A stretch of 64,000 nucleotides of DNA. Source: Ottowia beijingensis (GTDB taxonomy: Bacteria > Pseudomonadota > Gammaproteobacteria > Burkholderiales > Burkholderiaceae_C). The translations under genes were made by a program, and so were the position numbers. Where the stretch lies: the NCBI RefSeq assembly GCF_013423955.1, contig NZ_JACCKX010000001.1, positions 3,844,001 through 3,908,000 of the forward strand, written 5' to 3'. The stretch's first letter is position 1. Each line of letters begins with the position of its first letter. Below the pieces are notes generated by a model, which had not been told where the DNA came from, searched no databases, and was given only the letters and a program-made list of their open reading frames with translations. Positions 62,293 through 64,000 of this stretch are shown here, piece by piece.

Positions 62293-63119
62293 GCGCAGGT
62301 TAGTAGTCAGGGAGCTTCAAAGAGTTCAGAACCGAGCCATCAGGTAGCTGAACACCTCACGGGAACGACGGACAGGCGCCGTACCGCGATCCGCGAAAAC
62401 GCGTCTTCCCTAAGCGCCGCGAGCATCGACAGCCATTTGTCCATCTTAGCGGCTTTGCGCAAGGATGTTGACATAAACCCCTTTGGATTGAAGGCCGGGC
62501 CCAAATTGCCCGTCAGGTACTCGCCAAGAGATGGGGCACTCCTCATGTCGGCGCTTTACCGCAGTTGCCGCGGTCGCCCGGATCATCGGCGTCGCCAAGA
62601 GTCGTTCAAGGAAGTCATCACCCCGCTGTCCGACAAGCTGACGCCCGCGGCCCGAAAGGAAAAGCGGCCTAGTCACACAAAGCCCATCACGGCGACGGAC
62701 TTCGCGGCCGCTCGCGCAGTGTCTCGCGGCCTTGGCGCCCAGCAGTTCATCAGGGGAAACATGGCACCCCAAACAGGAGCCAGAGCCAAGGACACCCCGG
62801 ATTCACATCTACATCCTTATATACCTTAACCACCCACATCTCTCACACCACAGTAAAAGCCCCAGGTTTTCCCTAGTTTTTATATCAAGTTATTGACGTA
62901 TATTCTCGGCATCCAAAAGACTTCAAGAAGTTTCACGAGACAACGTATGGGATCCGGTATCTGCTTTCAAGGGCCGTCCACCCGGGCCGGCCCACTTCTT
63001 CCCGACAGCTTCGCACGACCGATTTAGCCACCCGGCGACGACCGAATGCGACCGAGGCCCTCGCCTCCCGCAACGCCTGACGCGCCGCTCTGCCCACCAT
63101 CAGCCCGAGAAGGACGCCC
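62293..63119. other. Gene-poor region with third operator copy
   Basis: 827 bp without a convincing gene. Frames on both strands at 62340-62829 show no recognised family and no good ribosome binding site. At 62881-62900 lies TATATCAAGTTATTGACGTA, the third copy of the operator found at 58359 and 60121; its upstream flank GTAAAAGCCCC only weakly resembles the second motif. TTGACG within the operator could be a -35 box, so binding would block transcription of the ABC transporter genes starting at 63120. Confidence 0.6.
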
Positions 63120-63880
63120 ATGGGATCCGACACCATCCTCGAGACCACCGATCTCACCAAGACGTTCAGTGGCTTCACTGCCGTGAACAAGGTCAACCTG
63201 CGCGTGCGCCGGGGTTCGATCCACGCCCTGATCGGCCCTAACGGCGCTGGCAAGACGACGGTGTTCAACTTGCTGACGAAGTTTCTGCCGGTGTCCAGCG
63301 GCACCATCCGCTACCGCGGCGACGACATCACCCACGAGACCCCCGCGAAAACTGCTCGCAGGGGCATCGTCCGGTCCTTCCAGATCTCGGCCACGTTCCC
63401 GCATCTCACCGTGTTGCAAAACGTGCGGGTTGCGCTTCAGCGCAGGCAAAGCGCGTCCTTCGAGTTCTGGCGCCATGAGAAAGCGTTGAGCGTGCATGAC
63501 GCCAGAGCCATGGAACTGCTCGAGTCGGTCGGCCTCGGTGGCCTGGCCGGCGTGAAGGCCGTGGAACTGCCCTACGGCCGCAAGCGCGCGCTCGAACTAG
63601 CCACCACCCTGGCCCTCGAGCCAGAGCTGATGCTCCTGGATGAACCGACCCAGGGCATGGGCCACGAGGACGTGGGACAGGTGGTGGGCCTCATCCAAAG
63701 GTCGCCGCCCACCGGACGATCCTGATGGTGGAACACAACCTGTCCGTGGTCTCCCAGTTGTGCGACACGATCACCGTGCTGCAGCGCGGCGCCATCCTCG
63801 CCGAAGGCGATTACCAGACTGTTTCGAACGACGCGCGTGTGCGAGAGGCCTATATGGGCGCCGAAGCGGAGGCAGCATGA
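63120..63880 (+). CDS. Branched-chain-type ABC transporter ATPase, LivG-like (one frame break)
   Basis: About 253 residues. Walker A IGPNGAGKTTVFNLL, Q-loop VRSFQISATFPHLTVLQNVR, signature-like ELPYGRKRALELATTLAL (LSYG variant), Walker B LMLLDEPTQGMGHED, and H-loop MVEHNLSVVSQLCDTITVLQ. The frame breaks at 63697-63699 (one A short), restoring LIQKVAAHRTILMVEHN. Insert typical of LivG (RRGIVRSF). Its stop overlaps the next start as ATGA. Probably drives uptake of the acid substrate of this cluster (as in benzoate/cyclohexanecarboxylate Liv-type systems). Confidence 0.88.
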
Positions 63881-64000
63881 GCGACATCCTCCTTGAAGTA
63901 CGCGATCTGAACGCCTACTACGGCGAGTCCCACGTGTTGCATGGCGTTGACCTCGAAGTCCGCACGGGTGAACTCGTCACCCTGCTGGGCCGCAATGGTG
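63877..64000 (+). CDS. Branched-chain-type ABC transporter ATPase, LivF-like, partial
   Basis: The first 41 residues before the window ends: MSDILLEVRDLNAYYGESHV and LHGVDLEVRTGELVTLLGRN, i.e. the first strands up to the start of Walker A. LivF partner of the LivG-like ATPase, overlapping it by four bases. Permease and binding-protein genes should follow beyond the right edge. Confidence 0.85.
   Translation, partial: MSDILLEVRDLNAYYGESHVLHGVDLEVRTGELVTLLGRNG

Noticed and set aside
62248-62829. 193-codon plus-strand frame downstream of the MarR gene
   Set aside because: Starts inside the antisense of the MarR N-terminus, has no ribosome binding site and no recognisable motif.

Overview
The window looks like chromosome of a Comamonadaceae betaproteobacterium that degrades aromatic and alicyclic compounds (Alicycliphilus, Acidovorax or Comamonas type). 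The evidence is the high G+C content, a phenol operon of the Comamonas aph/phc type, two IS1071 copies, a TadA-hydrolase fusion, and a dispersed repeat of the ATAGCTGC..GCGCTTG..CAAGCGC..GGCCAATTTGGC kind.

Layout. (1) 1-3743 is host background on the left: LdcA (partial), a TadA-haloalkane dehalogenase fusion, a small membrane protein, PaiB, and a DUF72 gene cut by IS1071. (2) 3744-7622 holds an inverted IS1071 end fragment followed by a full IS1071. (3) 7623-15290 holds an IS5-like remnant and two direct copies of an IS91-family element. These flank a small module on the minus and plus strands: VOC protein, FMN reductase, fumarylacetoacetate hydrolase family protein, Bug receptor and a secreted protein. 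(4) 15291-17020 holds an ampG gene truncated by the second IS91 copy, then an M48 protease. (5) 17021-40057 is a complete phenol degradation region. It has a GntR repressor and a sigma-54 activator (both minus strand), a -24/-12 promoter, six phenol hydroxylase subunits, a ferredoxin, catechol 2,3-dioxygenase and an outer-membrane protein. A divergent LysR regulator follows, then a second block with an ABM protein, ferredoxin, second ring-cleavage dioxygenase and the full lower meta pathway. That block also carries an SDR, a HbpS/GlcG protein, a chemoreceptor and a Bug receptor. (6) 40106-42817 is a left-truncated IS1071. (7) 42818-44920 is a remnant of conjugative-element DNA (traG 3' end, small secreted protein, integrase-like protein). 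(8) 45100-48174 is pntAB. (9) 48487-64000 is a CoA-dependent alicyclic or aromatic acid cluster: acyl-CoA dehydrogenase, crotonases, BadI, BadH, acyl-CoA ligase, a FadH-like reductase, an AAHS transporter, a quinone-reductase-like enzyme, a MarR regulator, and the start of a Liv-type ABC transporter.

How the genes work together. Phenol is hydroxylated to catechol (DmpKLMNOP). Catechol is cleaved at the meta position (two dioxygenases, each with a ferredoxin of the type that reactivates them). The product goes to pyruvate and acetyl-CoA through DmpC/D, I, H, E, G and F. In the last cluster a carboxylic acid is taken up, activated to its CoA ester, dehydrogenated, hydrated, oxidised by BadH and ring-opened by BadI to pimelyl-CoA.

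Main caution. About forty genes carry a single-base frame break, usually inside a run of three to five identical bases, with good family sequence on both sides. The most likely cause is sequencing or assembly error, so I annotate such genes as one CDS and give the position of each break. The most interesting regulatory signal is a 60-bp cassette repeated upstream of the FadH-like gene and the AAHS transporter (operator, 17-bp spacer, second motif), with a third copy of the operator upstream of the ABC transporter and a MarR gene in between.
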